Notes: generated by a model from the letters alone, not told the origin. DNA of 6,761 bases from Candidatus Avimonoglobus intestinipullorum (GCA_018714645.1 DVND01000111.1:1-6761), one strand, 5' to 3'; positions 1-6,716 are shown, counted from the first letter of the stretch. Numbers and translations: made by a program.

Positions 1-10
1 GGTTGCATTT

Positions 11-17
11 CCTCCTC
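11..17 (-). promoter_or_regulatory. Ribosome binding site of a divergent gene off the left edge
   Basis: Read on the minus strand this is GAGGAGG, a near-perfect Shine-Dalgarno sequence pointing out of the window. An ATG follows at 8-6 after only two bases, which is a short spacing. The true start may therefore lie at or just beyond the edge, about ten bases from the site. Too little coding sequence is visible to identify the gene. Together with the minus-strand promoter at 65-93, it implies a gene transcribed divergently from ruvC. Confidence 0.6.
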
Positions 18-64
18 AAATCAGATAAAATATAATCATACTGGGTTTTCTCAGTTTCGCAAAT

Positions 65-93
65 ATTATACAGCAAAAAGTATCAATATGCAA
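65..93 (-). promoter_or_regulatory. Candidate sigma-A promoter for the divergent left-hand gene
   Basis: On the minus strand there is a perfect -10 hexamer TATAAT (70-65). A -35-like TTGCAT (93-88) lies 17 bases upstream, which is the ideal spacing. Transcription would start near base 58, giving a leader of about 40 bases before the GAGGAGG at 17-11. The -35 matches the TTGACA consensus at only three of six positions, so the call rests mainly on the -10, the spacing and the downstream ribosome binding site. No equally good promoter is visible for ruvC on the + strand; TATAAT at 31-36 lacks a -35 at proper distance. Confidence 0.5.
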
Positions 94-122
94 TATCATA
101 ATGAAATAAATCTGAAATGGAA

Positions 123-128
123 AAGGGA
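123..128 (+). promoter_or_regulatory. ruvC ribosome binding site, decides the GTG start
   Basis: AAGGGA ends nine bases before the GTG at 138. The alternative ATG at 117 lies upstream of this site and has no purine-rich sequence before it (only aataaatctgaa). The site therefore favours the GTG start. Confidence 0.6.
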
Positions 129-137
129 TGTTTTTTT

Positions 138-638
138 GTGATAATTATAGGAATTGACCCGGGCTATGCCATCGTGGGGATCGGCGTGATCGAGTATACG
201 GGCAATAAATTCCGCCCCATCGAATACAATGCCATCACCACCCATGCCGCCATGTCCACTTCGCTGCGCCTGAAAAAAATATACGAGGAAATCAACATGT
301 ACCTGGACAAATATAACCCAGATGCGGTGGCAATTGAGGAATTGTTCTTTAATACCAATGCAAAAACGGCAATCGCCGTTGCCCAGGCGCGGGGTGTTTT
401 AGTGGTTTCCGTCACCAACCGCAATATCCCCATCTATGAATATACTCCGCTGCAAATCAAGCAGGCGGTAACGGGCTACGGCCGGGCGGACAAGCAGCAA
501 ATCCAGCAGATGGTAAAGCTGCTTTTGAACCTGCGGCAGATCCCACGCCCCGATGACGCCGCCGACGCCCTGGCCGTCGCCATCTGCCACGCCCATTCCA
601 GCGGCATCAACGACCGGCTGGGAACAAACAGGTTATGA
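138..638 (+). CDS. ruvC: Holliday junction resolvase RuvC
   Basis: RuvC is the endonuclease that cuts Holliday junctions symmetrically during recombination repair, working with RuvAB in the cytoplasm. From the GTG start the protein has 166 residues; E. coli RuvC has 173. The RNase H-like fold is evident from the first strand, MIIIGIDPGYAIVG. The four acidic metal-binding residues can be placed at D7, E67 (in AIEELFF), D140 and D143 (in PDDAADALA). The conserved GYGRADKQQIQ segment lies at 113-123. The GTG start is preferred to the ATG at 117 because it has the ribosome binding site and gives the usual N-terminus; the ATG would add seven residues of unusual sequence. The gene is followed by a 122-base gap with its own promoter, so ruvA and ruvB can be expressed independently of it. 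The family assignment is secure. Confidence 0.96.
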   Translation: MIIIGIDPGYAIVGIGVIEYTGNKFRPIEYNAITTHAAMSTSLRLKKIYEEINMYLDKYNPDAVAIEELFFNTNAKTAIAVAQARGVLVVSVTNRNIPIYEYTPLQIKQAVTGYGRADKQQIQQMVKLLLNLRQIPRPDDAADALAVAICHAHSSGINDRLGTNRL

Positions 639-679
639 TACGGTAATAAAGTTGTAATAAATTTTTAACAAGTTATCCA

Positions 680-708
680 TTGCATATTATCGGACGTTGC
701 GTTATGAT
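680..708 (+). promoter_or_regulatory. Candidate sigma-A promoter of the ruvA-ruvB operon
   Basis: TTGCAT (680-685) and TATGAT (703-708) are separated by exactly 17 bases, in the only sizeable gap between genes of the + strand. The -10 matches consensus at five of six positions. The -35 hexamer is identical to that of the divergent promoter at 65-93. Transcription would begin about 45 bases before the ruvA start. I see no good LexA box (CGAAC-N4-GTTCG type) near it, so SOS control is not supported by the sequence. Confidence 0.5.
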
Positions 709-760
709 ATAAAGGGATATTATTTTACAAAATATTAAGAAAAAAGTATGGAGAACGGAC

Positions 761-1345
761 ATGTTTTATTATATAAGAGGCGAACTGGTGCATAAAGGGG
801 AGAATTTTGCGGTTTTGGATGCAAACGGCGTTGGATATAAAATCTACACCTCTGCAACGGTGCTGCAAAATTTGGGTGGAATTGGAAAAGAAGCAACGCT
901 GTATACCCATTTGCACGTTAAGGAGGATGTGCAGGATCTCTATGGGTTCCTGACAAACGAGGAACTGTCCATGTTTTTGCACCTGCTGTCGGTGTCCGGC
1001 GTGGGGCCAAAGGCGGCGCTTTCAATCCTTTCTGTCGCCTCGCCCGAGAAGTTCGCGCTGGCAGTCCTCTCCAATGACAAAAAGGCCATTACCAAGGCCG
1101 CGGGCGTTGGGCCGAAGCTTGCGGAACGGGTGATCCTGGAGCTGCGGGACAAGCTCAAAAATTCTGATGTCGGCGCGGACATGCCCGATATCGAATTGGA
1201 CAATAACACCGTTTCCGAAGCCGTCAGCGCGCTGACGGTACTGGGATATTCCCAATCGGAAGCGGCGGTGGCGGTGGCTTCTGTCGGGGACGGCCTGGAG
1301 TTGGAAGAAACCGTCCGCCAGGCTTTGAAAAAGCTGATGAAGTAG
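761..1345 (+). CDS. ruvA: Holliday junction branch migration protein RuvA
   Basis: RuvA is the DNA-binding subunit of the RuvAB branch-migration motor. Its tetramers clamp the four-way junction and load two RuvB rings. The 194 residues are full length and show the three usual parts. An OB-fold domain spans about 1-63 (MFYYIRGELV, then VGYKIYTS, then LHVKEDVQDLYGF). A domain with two helix-hairpin-helix motifs follows, with GVGPKAA at 80-86 and GVGPKLAERV at 115-124. After an acidic linker (about 131-149), a small C-terminal domain (about 150-194) binds RuvB. GGAG at 750-753 lies seven bases before the ATG. The stop is ten bases before the ruvB start and overlaps its ribosome binding site, which suggests translational coupling. 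The assignment is secure. Confidence 0.97.
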   Translation: MFYYIRGELVHKGENFAVLDANGVGYKIYTSATVLQNLGGIGKEATLYTHLHVKEDVQDLYGFLTNEELSMFLHLLSVSGVGPKAALSILSVASPEKFALAVLSNDKKAITKAAGVGPKLAERVILELRDKLKNSDVGADMPDIELDNNTVSEAVSALTVLGYSQSEAAVAVASVGDGLELEETVRQALKKLMK

Positions 1346-1355
1346 GGGTGAAAAC

Positions 1356-2378
1356 GTGATATTTGACGATAACGAACGCATTGTTACAAGCGATTATACA
1401 GAAGAGGATTCCGACATCGAGGCCAGCCTGCGCCCGCGCCAGCTGCGCGAGTATATCGGGCAGGAAAAGGTAAAGAGTAATTTGCAGGTTTACATCCAAG
1501 CGGCGCTGGACCGGCATGAAGCACTGGACCACGTCCTGCTCTACGGCCCGCCGGGATTGGGTAAAACCACGCTGGCAGGGGTCATCGCCAATGAACTGGG
1601 AGTCAATATCCGCATCACCAGCGGCCCGGCGATTGAAAAGGCGGGCGATTTGGCCGCGATTTTGACAAACCTGTCCCAGCACGATATTTTATTTATTGAC
1701 GAAATCCACCGTATGAGCCGGACGGTGGAGGAAATCCTGTATCCCGCCATGGAAGATTACGCGCTGGATATCATTATCGGCAAGGGGCCGTCCGCAAAAT
1801 CCATCCGGCTGGATTTGCCAAAGTTTACGCTGATCGGCGCGACTACCCGCGCGGGGCTTCTGACAGCCCCCCTGCGCGACAGGTTTGGGGTTCTGTCGCG
1901 GCTGGATTTATACACAGAAGAAGAGCTTGTCACCATCATCAAGCGGTCTGCAGCTCTTTTGAAAATTGGTATTGACGACCCCGGCGCGCATGAGATCGCG
2001 CTCCGTTCCCGCGGGACGCCGCGCATAGCCAACCGCCTTTTAAAACGCGTACGCGATTTTGCACAAGTCCGGTATGACGGGGAAATCACAAAAGAAGTCG
2101 CCAATGCGGCGCTGGAATCCATGGAGGTCGATCAAAAGGGGCTGGATCAAATTGACCGCCGCATGATCCTGGCGATGATTCAGAATTTCGGGGGCGGCCC
2201 CGTTGGGCTGGATACGCTGGCTGCCACTATCGGCGAGGATCCAAACACCATCGAGGACGTGTACGAGCCGTATCTGCTGCAATTGGGGTTTCTGGCGCGG
2301 ACAAGCCGCGGCAGGATTGTGACACAGCCGGCGTACAAGCATTTTCACATACCGGTGGAGGATTCATCTGACAACTGA
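1356..2378 (+). CDS. ruvB: Holliday junction branch migration ATPase RuvB
   Basis: RuvB is the AAA+ helicase ring that pulls DNA through the RuvA-junction complex, driven by ATP hydrolysis. The 340 residues are full length. Visible motifs are the family N-terminus around LRPRQLREYIGQ (25-36), Walker A GPPGLGKTT at 64-72, Walker B ILFIDEIH at 111-118 with D115 and E116, the GATTRAGLL sensor-1 segment at 161-169, the arginine finger R174 in PLRDRF, and sensor 2 GTPRIANRLLKR at 220-231. A C-terminal winged helix that contacts DNA follows at about 265-330. The start codon is GTG. AGGGG at 1344-1348, which overlaps the ruvA stop, lies seven bases upstream of it. The amidase gene follows after 17 bases. 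Nothing is missing or unusual. Confidence 0.97.
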   Translation: MIFDDNERIVTSDYTEEDSDIEASLRPRQLREYIGQEKVKSNLQVYIQAALDRHEALDHVLLYGPPGLGKTTLAGVIANELGVNIRITSGPAIEKAGDLAAILTNLSQHDILFIDEIHRMSRTVEEILYPAMEDYALDIIIGKGPSAKSIRLDLPKFTLIGATTRAGLLTAPLRDRFGVLSRLDLYTEEELVTIIKRSAALLKIGIDDPGAHEIALRSRGTPRIANRLLKRVRDFAQVRYDGEITKEVANAALESMEVDQKGLDQIDRRMILAMIQNFGGGPVGLDTLAATIGEDPNTIEDVYEPYLLQLGFLARTSRGRIVTQPAYKHFHIPVEDSSDN

Positions 2379-2395
2379 TCTCTGGGAGGGAGCAC

Positions 2396-3874
2396 ATGAG
2401 AAAGCACACAACCGCCATCCTGTTGGCGTTTATTTTCATTATACAGGCGTTTGTGCAAGGTCATGCAATGACGCTGGAATATGACGGGGGGAGGCACGAA
2501 TACAACGGTTCCATTTATGATTTATATGTCAACGGCAGCAAAATCCAAACGCCGCTGGAACCCATCATCTTCAACGACCGCGCCGTCGTCCCTGTACGGG
2601 AAGTATTTGAAGCGCTGGGCGCCACGGTCGGATATGAACACGATACACGGCAGGTAACCATCGAAACAAATGATACCTCTATCATCTTGACAATCAATCA
2701 GAACACGGCGCTTGTCAATGGGAGCCGCGTTTCTATTCCGGACGGCGTCGCGCCAAAATTGATAGCAAAGGCGGGAGAATCCGCAAAAACAATGGTGCCG
2801 GTGCGGTTTGTATCGGAAAGCATTGGCATGGACGTATCCTTTGACAATGATTTAAAACGGATTTCGGTAAACAGCCCCCGGAAGGACATCACGCTGACGA
2901 ACCTCACCAGCAGCAAGGTTGGAACATCCTCGGTCAAAATCACGGTAACAGCGGATAAAGCGATTGAATCCATGTCTAACCCCGTTTTGACTTCCAACAA
3001 TGTCTATTATACCGACATCGCAAACGCCACCTACAAAATCAACAATTCCTATGAAATCAATTACGGCGGCGTAAAAACCGTGCGTATCGGGGAGCACGAT
3101 ACCTACACCCGCATTGCAGTGGACTTGGATCGGGCAACCAGCTATGATATGCAGCTTTCCTCTGATGGAAAAAGCGTTGTTATCACTGTTTCCGGCGCAG
3201 CCTCCACGGCCGTGCCCACGGCAAATCCAACGGCGAGCCCGACGGTGAAACCCTCCGCCGCCCCCACGGCAAATCCCGGCAATGCAGGGAAGAAAATTGT
3301 CGTCCTGGATGCGGGACACGGCGGTTCCGACCCGGGTGCCAGCGGCAGCCTGGATGGCAGCGTCCACCAAGAAAAAGATATCACGTTGAGTATTACCAAA
3401 AAGGTGCAGAGTATTTTGCAAAACAACGGCATTACAGTCGTCATGACGCGTTCCGGCGACCTGTATCCGACGCTGACAGAGCGGGCGGAGCTGGCAAACC
3501 AGCAAAACGCGGCGCTGTTTGTCAGCATCCACATCAACTCTGTTGAAAATGCGCCTTCCGCCAGCGGTGCGGAAATCTATTACAGCGCTTCCAACAATGG
3601 CGATGATTACGGCGCAACCAGCAAAGAGCTTGCTTCAAACATCCTGAGTGAAGTGATCAAACAAACAAACCAGCGCAACCGCGGCGTAAAAACGGCGGAA
3701 CACGTGGTGACACGCTCCTGTAATATGCCGGCGGCATTGTTGGAGGTGGGCTTTATCACCAACGAAGAGGAGTTGCGGAATATGCTTTCGGATTCCTGGC
3801 AGACAAAGGTTGCCACAGGCGTTGCCAATGGCATCATCAAAACCTGGAGCGAGATTACCGTTCCGGTAAACTAA
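2396..3874 (+). CDS. Exported N-acetylmuramoyl-L-alanine amidase with stalk and AMIN domains
   Basis: This is a predicted zinc amidase that cleaves the bond between N-acetylmuramic acid and the stem peptide of peptidoglycan, outside the membrane. The 492 residues read as a signal peptide (about 1-24: basic start, hydrophobic core, GHA before the likely cleavage site) followed by three domains. A copper-amine-oxidase-N-like stalk covers about 30-158, with paired AVVPVREVFEALGA and TMVPVRFVSESIGM motifs. An AMIN-like domain covers about 164-266 (VRIGEHDTYTRIAVDL) and may target the wall or septum. A Pro/Thr/Ala-rich linker (about 268-298) leads to the Amidase_3 catalytic domain (299-485). The zinc ligands expected for the family are H308 (DAGHGG), E326 (QEKD) and H379 (VSIHIN); E450 (LLEVGF) is the catalytic glutamate. 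GGGAGG at 2384-2389 supports the start. It lies 17 bases after ruvB and 16 before queA. The catalytic domain resembles CwlD/LytC/AmiC enzymes; which one it replaces functionally cannot be told here. Confidence 0.9.
   Translation: MRKHTTAILLAFIFIIQAFVQGHAMTLEYDGGRHEYNGSIYDLYVNGSKIQTPLEPIIFNDRAVVPVREVFEALGATVGYEHDTRQVTIETNDTSIILTINQNTALVNGSRVSIPDGVAPKLIAKAGESAKTMVPVRFVSESIGMDVSFDNDLKRISVNSPRKDITLTNLTSSKVGTSSVKITVTADKAIESMSNPVLTSNNVYYTDIANATYKINNSYEINYGGVKTVRIGEHDTYTRIAVDLDRATSYDMQLSSDGKSVVITVSGAASTAVPTANPTASPTVKPSAAPTANPGNAGKKIVVLDAGHGGSDPGASGSLDGSVHQEKDITLSITKKVQSILQNNGITVVMTRSGDLYPTLTERAELANQQNAALFVSIHINSVENAPSASGAEIYYSASNNGDDYGATSKELASNILSEVIKQTNQRNRGVKTAEHVVTRSCNMPAALLEVGFITNEEELRNMLSDSWQTKVATGVANGIIKTWSEITVPVN
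3215..3276 (+). repeat. Repeated Pro/Thr linker sequence inside the amidase gene
   Basis: The 14-base sequence CCCACGGCAAATCC occurs at 3215-3228 and again at 3263-3276, and both copies encode Pro-Thr-Ala-Asn-Pro. Between them lie further PT-x-x-P-like units (ASPTVKP, SAAP). This is a flexible wall-spanning linker joining the AMIN domain to the catalytic domain. Such low-complexity DNA commonly changes length between strains. Confidence 0.7.
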
Positions 3875-3890
3875 AAAAGAAGGACATGGA

Positions 3891-4916
3891 ATGAACAGAC
3901 AAGATTTTTACTATGACCTCCCGGAGGAATTGATTGCACAGGAGCCGTTGGCGGACAGAAGCGCCTCCCGGCTCATGTGCCTGGATAAACAGACGGGGGC
4001 TGTCGAGCACCATCATTTTTACGATATTCCGGAGTTCCTTTCAGCGGGTGACTGCCTGATTTTAAATGACACCAAAGTCCTCCCCGCCCGCCTGTATGGG
4101 CATAAGGAACATACCGGCGGGGCGATTGAATTCCTGCTGCTGCACAAGCGGACGCTGGATGAATGGGAAGTCATCCTAAAGCCGGGCCGCATCGCAAAGC
4201 CCGGCGCGCGGTTTGTATTTGGGAACGGGGAACTGAAAGCGGAAATTCTGGAAATTGTCAACGACGGAAACCGCATTGTGCGGTTTGAATATGAAGGGGT
4301 TTTTGAAAACGTGCTGGAGCGGCTGGGAGAAATGCCGCTGCCGCACTATATCAAAAAACGGCTGGAAGATAGAAACCGCTATCAGACTGTCTATGCAAAG
4401 CATCCCGGCTCCGCCGCAGCGCCCACCGCCGGCCTGCATTTTACGCCGGAATTGTTGGGGCAGCTCAAAGAAAAAGGCGTCAATATCGGATATCTGACGC
4501 TCCATGTGGGGCTTGGGACGTTCCGCCCCGTCAAGGCGGACGATATTTTAGACCATAAAATGCATTCTGAATTTTACATCCTGCCCCAGGAAACGGCGGA
4601 CCTGGTCAACCGCACCAAGGCAAACGGGAAACGGGTCATTTCCGTCGGCACCACGGCGACGCGGGTACTGGAAACCGTGGGGTTGTCCGGCTTGCCCTTA
4701 AAGGAGCAGACCGGCTGGACGGATATTTTCATCTATCCCGGCAAGGAATTTCATGTGATTGATGCCTTGATTACCAATTTCCACCTGCCGGAATCCACGC
4801 TGATTATGCTGGTCAGCGCATTGGCCGGCAGGGAACACGTACTGAACGCATACAAGGAAGCCGTCAGAGAGCGGTACCGCTTCTTCAGCTTTGGGGATGC
4901 GATGTTTATACATTGA
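3891..4916 (+). CDS. queA: S-adenosylmethionine:tRNA ribosyltransferase-isomerase QueA
   Basis: QueA transfers and isomerises the ribosyl group of S-adenosylmethionine onto preQ1 at tRNA position 34, making epoxyqueuosine. This is the step after Tgt in queuosine synthesis. The 341 residues match the family length (B. subtilis about 342). Recognisable family segments are FYYDLPEELIAQ at 6-17, LILNDTKVLPARL at 56-68, LKPGRIAKPG at 96-105, AAAPTAGLHFTPELL at 175-189, LHVGLGTFRPVK at 204-215 followed by HKMHSE at 222-227, and NFHLPESTLIMLVSA at 296-310. AGAAGGA at 3878-3884 lies six bases before the ATG. A nearer ATG at 3886 is out of frame and stops after two codons. The stop codon is embedded in the ribosome binding site of tgt, so the two enzymes are probably made in a coupled manner. 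Confidence 0.97.
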   Translation: MNRQDFYYDLPEELIAQEPLADRSASRLMCLDKQTGAVEHHHFYDIPEFLSAGDCLILNDTKVLPARLYGHKEHTGGAIEFLLLHKRTLDEWEVILKPGRIAKPGARFVFGNGELKAEILEIVNDGNRIVRFEYEGVFENVLERLGEMPLPHYIKKRLEDRNRYQTVYAKHPGSAAAPTAGLHFTPELLGQLKEKGVNIGYLTLHVGLGTFRPVKADDILDHKMHSEFYILPQETADLVNRTKANGKRVISVGTTATRVLETVGLSGLPLKEQTGWTDIFIYPGKEFHVIDALITNFHLPESTLIMLVSALAGREHVLNAYKEAVRERYRFFSFGDAMFIH

Positions 4917-4920
4917 GGAG
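4915..4920 (+). promoter_or_regulatory. tgt ribosome binding site overlapping the queA stop
   Basis: GAGGAG begins inside the queA stop codon TGA (4914-4916) and ends seven bases before the ATG at 4928. It rules against the in-frame TTG at 4913 as the tgt start, because that codon precedes the site. It also makes queA-tgt translational coupling likely. Confidence 0.8.
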
Positions 4921-4927
4921 CAAGATT

Positions 4928-6058
4928 ATGTTTGAAATACTGCATACAAACGGATTGGCAAGAAGAGGGCGTTTTCATACGGTGCACGGCACGGTGGAAA
5001 CGCCTGTTTTTCAGAACGTCGGCACCATTGCGGCCATCAAGGGCGCGGTATCCACGCAAGACTTGAAAAAACTGGGCTGCCAGATTGAATTGTCCAACAC
5101 CTACCACCTGCACGTCCGTCCCGGTGATAAGCTGATCAAAGAATTGGGCGGCCTGCACAAATTCATGAATTGGGACAGGCCCATCCTCACGGACAGCGGT
5201 GGGTTCCAGGTTTTTTCCCTGGCGAAGCTGCGGAAAATCACGGAAGAAGGCGTCAGCTTCAACTCCCATGTCGACGGGCAGAAGATTTTTATGGGGCCGG
5301 AGGAGAGTATGCAGATCCAATCCAATCTGGCCTCCACCATCGCCATGGCGTTTGACGAATGCATCGAAAACCCTGCCCCCTATGACTACGTCAAGCAATC
5401 CTGTGCCCGTACCTACCGTTGGCTGGAACGGTGCAAAGCGGAACTGGCCCGCTTAAACGGGTTGGAGGACACCATCAATAAAAACCAGCTCTTGTTTGGC
5501 ATCAACCAGGGCGGCACCTATGACGATTTACGCATCCAGCATATGAAGGATATCGCCAAACTGGACTTGCCGGGTTATGCCATCGGCGGCTTGGCGGTTG
5601 GGGAAACCCACGAAGAAATGTACCATATTTTGGATGTGACGCTCCCCCACGCGCCGGAGGACCGCCCGCGGTATCTGATGGGCGTCGGCACGCCCGCGAA
5701 TATCATTGAAGGCGTCGCCCGCGGCATTGACTTTTTCGATTGCGTCATGCCCTCCCGCAATGCGCGCCACGCCTTTATCTTCACACGGAACGGGACGATG
5801 AACCTCTTAAATCAGAAATATGAACGGGATTTATCCCCCATCGACCCGGGCTGTACCTGTGAGGCCTGCCAAAACTATTCCCGCGCGTATATCCGCCATC
5901 TGTTCAAGGCGAAGGAAATGTTGGCAATGCGGCTCTCCGTCATCCACAACCTGCATTTTTACAATGAATTGATGCAGCAAATCCGGGATGCGCTGGAAGA
6001 AGACCGCTTTGAGCAGTTCAGAAGGGATAACGTGGAAAAGCTGGCAAGACGGCTGTAA
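4928..6058 (+). CDS. tgt: tRNA-guanine transglycosylase Tgt, preQ1 type
   Basis: Tgt exchanges guanine at position 34 of GUN-anticodon tRNAs for preQ1, and QueA then acts on the product. The 376 residues form a complete TIM-barrel enzyme. The pocket residues align with those known from the Zymomonas enzyme: D89 (DSGGFQVF), D143 (FDEC), Q194 (GINQGG) and GGLAVGE at 220-226, where the valine is typical of bacterial preQ1-using enzymes rather than eukaryotic queuine-using ones. The catalytic nucleophile is D271 (FFDCVMPSRNAR). The structural zinc site is C309, C311, C314 and H340 (CTCEAC, then IHNLHFY). The ATG at 4928 is chosen from its ribosome binding site. Sequence details such as PVFQNVGT and MNLLNQKY look like the clostridial branch of the family, from memory. 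Having queA directly upstream agrees with preQ1 as substrate. Confidence 0.96.
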   Translation: MFEILHTNGLARRGRFHTVHGTVETPVFQNVGTIAAIKGAVSTQDLKKLGCQIELSNTYHLHVRPGDKLIKELGGLHKFMNWDRPILTDSGGFQVFSLAKLRKITEEGVSFNSHVDGQKIFMGPEESMQIQSNLASTIAMAFDECIENPAPYDYVKQSCARTYRWLERCKAELARLNGLEDTINKNQLLFGINQGGTYDDLRIQHMKDIAKLDLPGYAIGGLAVGETHEEMYHILDVTLPHAPEDRPRYLMGVGTPANIIEGVARGIDFFDCVMPSRNARHAFIFTRNGTMNLLNQKYERDLSPIDPGCTCEACQNYSRAYIRHLFKAKEMLAMRLSVIHNLHFYNELMQQIRDALEEDRFEQFRRDNVEKLARRL

Positions 6059-6066
6059 TTCAAAAA

Positions 6067-6070
6067 AGGA
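6067..6070 (+). promoter_or_regulatory. Ribosome binding site deciding the tmrB-like start
   Basis: AGGA directly abuts the ATG at 6071, leaving no spacing, but lies nine bases before the in-frame ATG at 6080. The second ATG is therefore preferred. It also gives the N-terminus MIIWLNGAFGSGKT expected from TmrB. Confidence 0.55.
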
Positions 6071-6079
6071 ATGAATATA

Positions 6080-6667
6080 ATGATTATTTGGCTTAATGGT
6101 GCTTTCGGCAGTGGAAAAACCCAAACCGCCAACGAATTGTGCCGCCGGCTCAATAAAGCATATTTATACGATCCGGAAAATGTCGGATATTGGCTGCGAA
6201 AAAATGAGCCGGCAGAGTTGGCTGCAGATAATTTTCAGGATGAGCCGCTGTGGAGAAGCGTCAACCGCGATATGCTTTTCCATTTGGCAGAACAGTATCA
6301 AGGGATAATTGTCGTCCCCATGACACTTGTCGACGTGCGTTATTACCATGAAATCATTGGCGCGCTCCGCGCAAATGGCATTGAAGTACAGCACTTCATT
6401 TTATGTGTACGGGAAAAGACGCTGCGCAAACGGTTACATAAACGTTTGGAGTTTGGGAACTCATGGGCTGTGCGCCAAATCCCCCGATGCTTCACTGCTT
6501 TTGAAAGTCCTGTATTTGAAAATAAACTTCAAACAGACGGAAAATCCATTCCAGAGGTTGCGGAAGAAATAGCCAATAGGCTATCGCTAACTTTACAACC
6601 GCGTTCCAACCCTATTTTGCAAATTTGGAAACAATTGAGGACACAATTGCGTGCAGTCAAAAAGTAA
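6080..6667 (+). CDS. tmrB: TmrB-like P-loop ATPase (possible tunicamycin resistance)
   Basis: This resembles Bacillus subtilis TmrB, an ATP-binding, membrane-associated protein that confers tunicamycin resistance, reportedly by binding the drug. The 195 residues match the family length (about 197). The protein begins with a Walker A loop, GAFGSGKT at 7-14. TmrB-like segments follow: YDPENVGYWLR at 30-40, PLWRSVNRD at 56-64, IIVVPMTLVDVRYYHEIIGALR at about 76-97 (only part is strictly conserved), NSWAVRQIPRC at 127-137, and SPVFENKLQTD at 143-153. The last 20 or so residues are basic and look amphipathic, as in the C-terminal membrane-binding helix described for TmrB. The gene starts 21 bases after tgt with no promoter visible, so it probably uses the operon transcript. 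By hand count it is about 46% G+C, lower than tgt, which suggests later arrival. The family assignment is firm; resistance to tunicamycin itself is an inference, and another small-molecule kinase-like role is possible. Confidence 0.85.
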   Translation: MIIWLNGAFGSGKTQTANELCRRLNKAYLYDPENVGYWLRKNEPAELAADNFQDEPLWRSVNRDMLFHLAEQYQGIIVVPMTLVDVRYYHEIIGALRANGIEVQHFILCVREKTLRKRLHKRLEFGNSWAVRQIPRCFTAFESPVFENKLQTDGKSIPEVAEEIANRLSLTLQPRSNPILQIWKQLRTQLRAVKK

Positions 6668-6672
6668 ATCAT

Positions 6673-6694
6673 AACCACCAGTAAACTGGTGGTT
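6673..6694 (+). repeat. Ten-base-pair hairpin just after the tmrB-like gene
   Basis: AACCACCAGT (6673-6682) and ACTGGTGGTT (6685-6694) are perfect inverted repeats around a two-base centre. As a hairpin this is nine or ten base pairs with a loop of two to four bases. It starts five bases after the stop codon. It is followed by TGCACAGCC rather than a T-run, so it is not a typical intrinsic terminator. It is the first of three hairpins and is the likely outermost palindrome of a mobile-element end. Confidence 0.75.
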
Positions 6695-6699
6695 TGCAC

Positions 6700-6716
6700 A
6701 GCCCCTATAAGGGGCT
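6700..6716 (+). repeat. Hairpin copy 1 of a tandem pair (CCCCTATAAGGGG)
   Basis: AGCCCCT (6700-6706) pairs with AGGGGCT (6710-6716) around ATA, a perfect seven-pair stem. Its 13-base core at 6702-6714 recurs with a compensatory change 28 bases downstream. Confidence 0.75.

Noticed and set aside
40..55. Small hairpin ACTGGG-TTTT-CTCAGT
   Set aside because: It has only six pairs including a G-T wobble, no T-run follows it, and it becomes mismatched in the minus-strand transcript, the one for which a promoter is visible here; it is probably chance.
117..137. ATG at 117 as the ruvC start
   Set aside because: It has no ribosome binding site and adds residues not typical of RuvC. The GTG at 138 has AAGGGA at proper spacing and gives the family N-terminus.
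753..766. LexA-like box GAACGGACATGTTT at the ruvA start
   Set aside because: The left half GAAC is present but the right half is ATGT/TGTT rather than GTTC at the required spacing, and it overlaps the start codon.
1264..1278. GGCGGTGGCGGTGGC microrepeat
   Set aside because: It encodes alternating Ala and Val in the RuvA C-terminal domain and is explained by the protein sequence.
2852..3532. Long minus-strand open frame (226 codons) opposite the amidase
   Set aside because: It lies antisense to a gene with clear catalytic motifs, resembles no family I know, and lacks a convincing ribosome binding site; it is a shadow of codon use on the other strand.
3875..3890. preQ1 riboswitch ahead of queA
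   Set aside because: The gap to the amidase stop is 16 bases and there is no room for an aptamer; queA appears to be expressed from the upstream operon.
4913..4927. TTG at 4913 as the tgt start
   Set aside because: It overlaps the queA stop and lies before the GAGGAG site; the ATG at 4928 fits both the spacing and the family N-terminus.
4751..5398. Minus-strand open frame (215 codons) across the queA-tgt junction
   Set aside because: It runs antisense to two conserved enzymes and has no recognisable domain; it is a shadow frame.
6673..6694. Hairpin as an intrinsic terminator of the operon
   Set aside because: The stem is suitable but no T-run follows it (TTTGCACAGCC), so rho-independent termination is unlikely.
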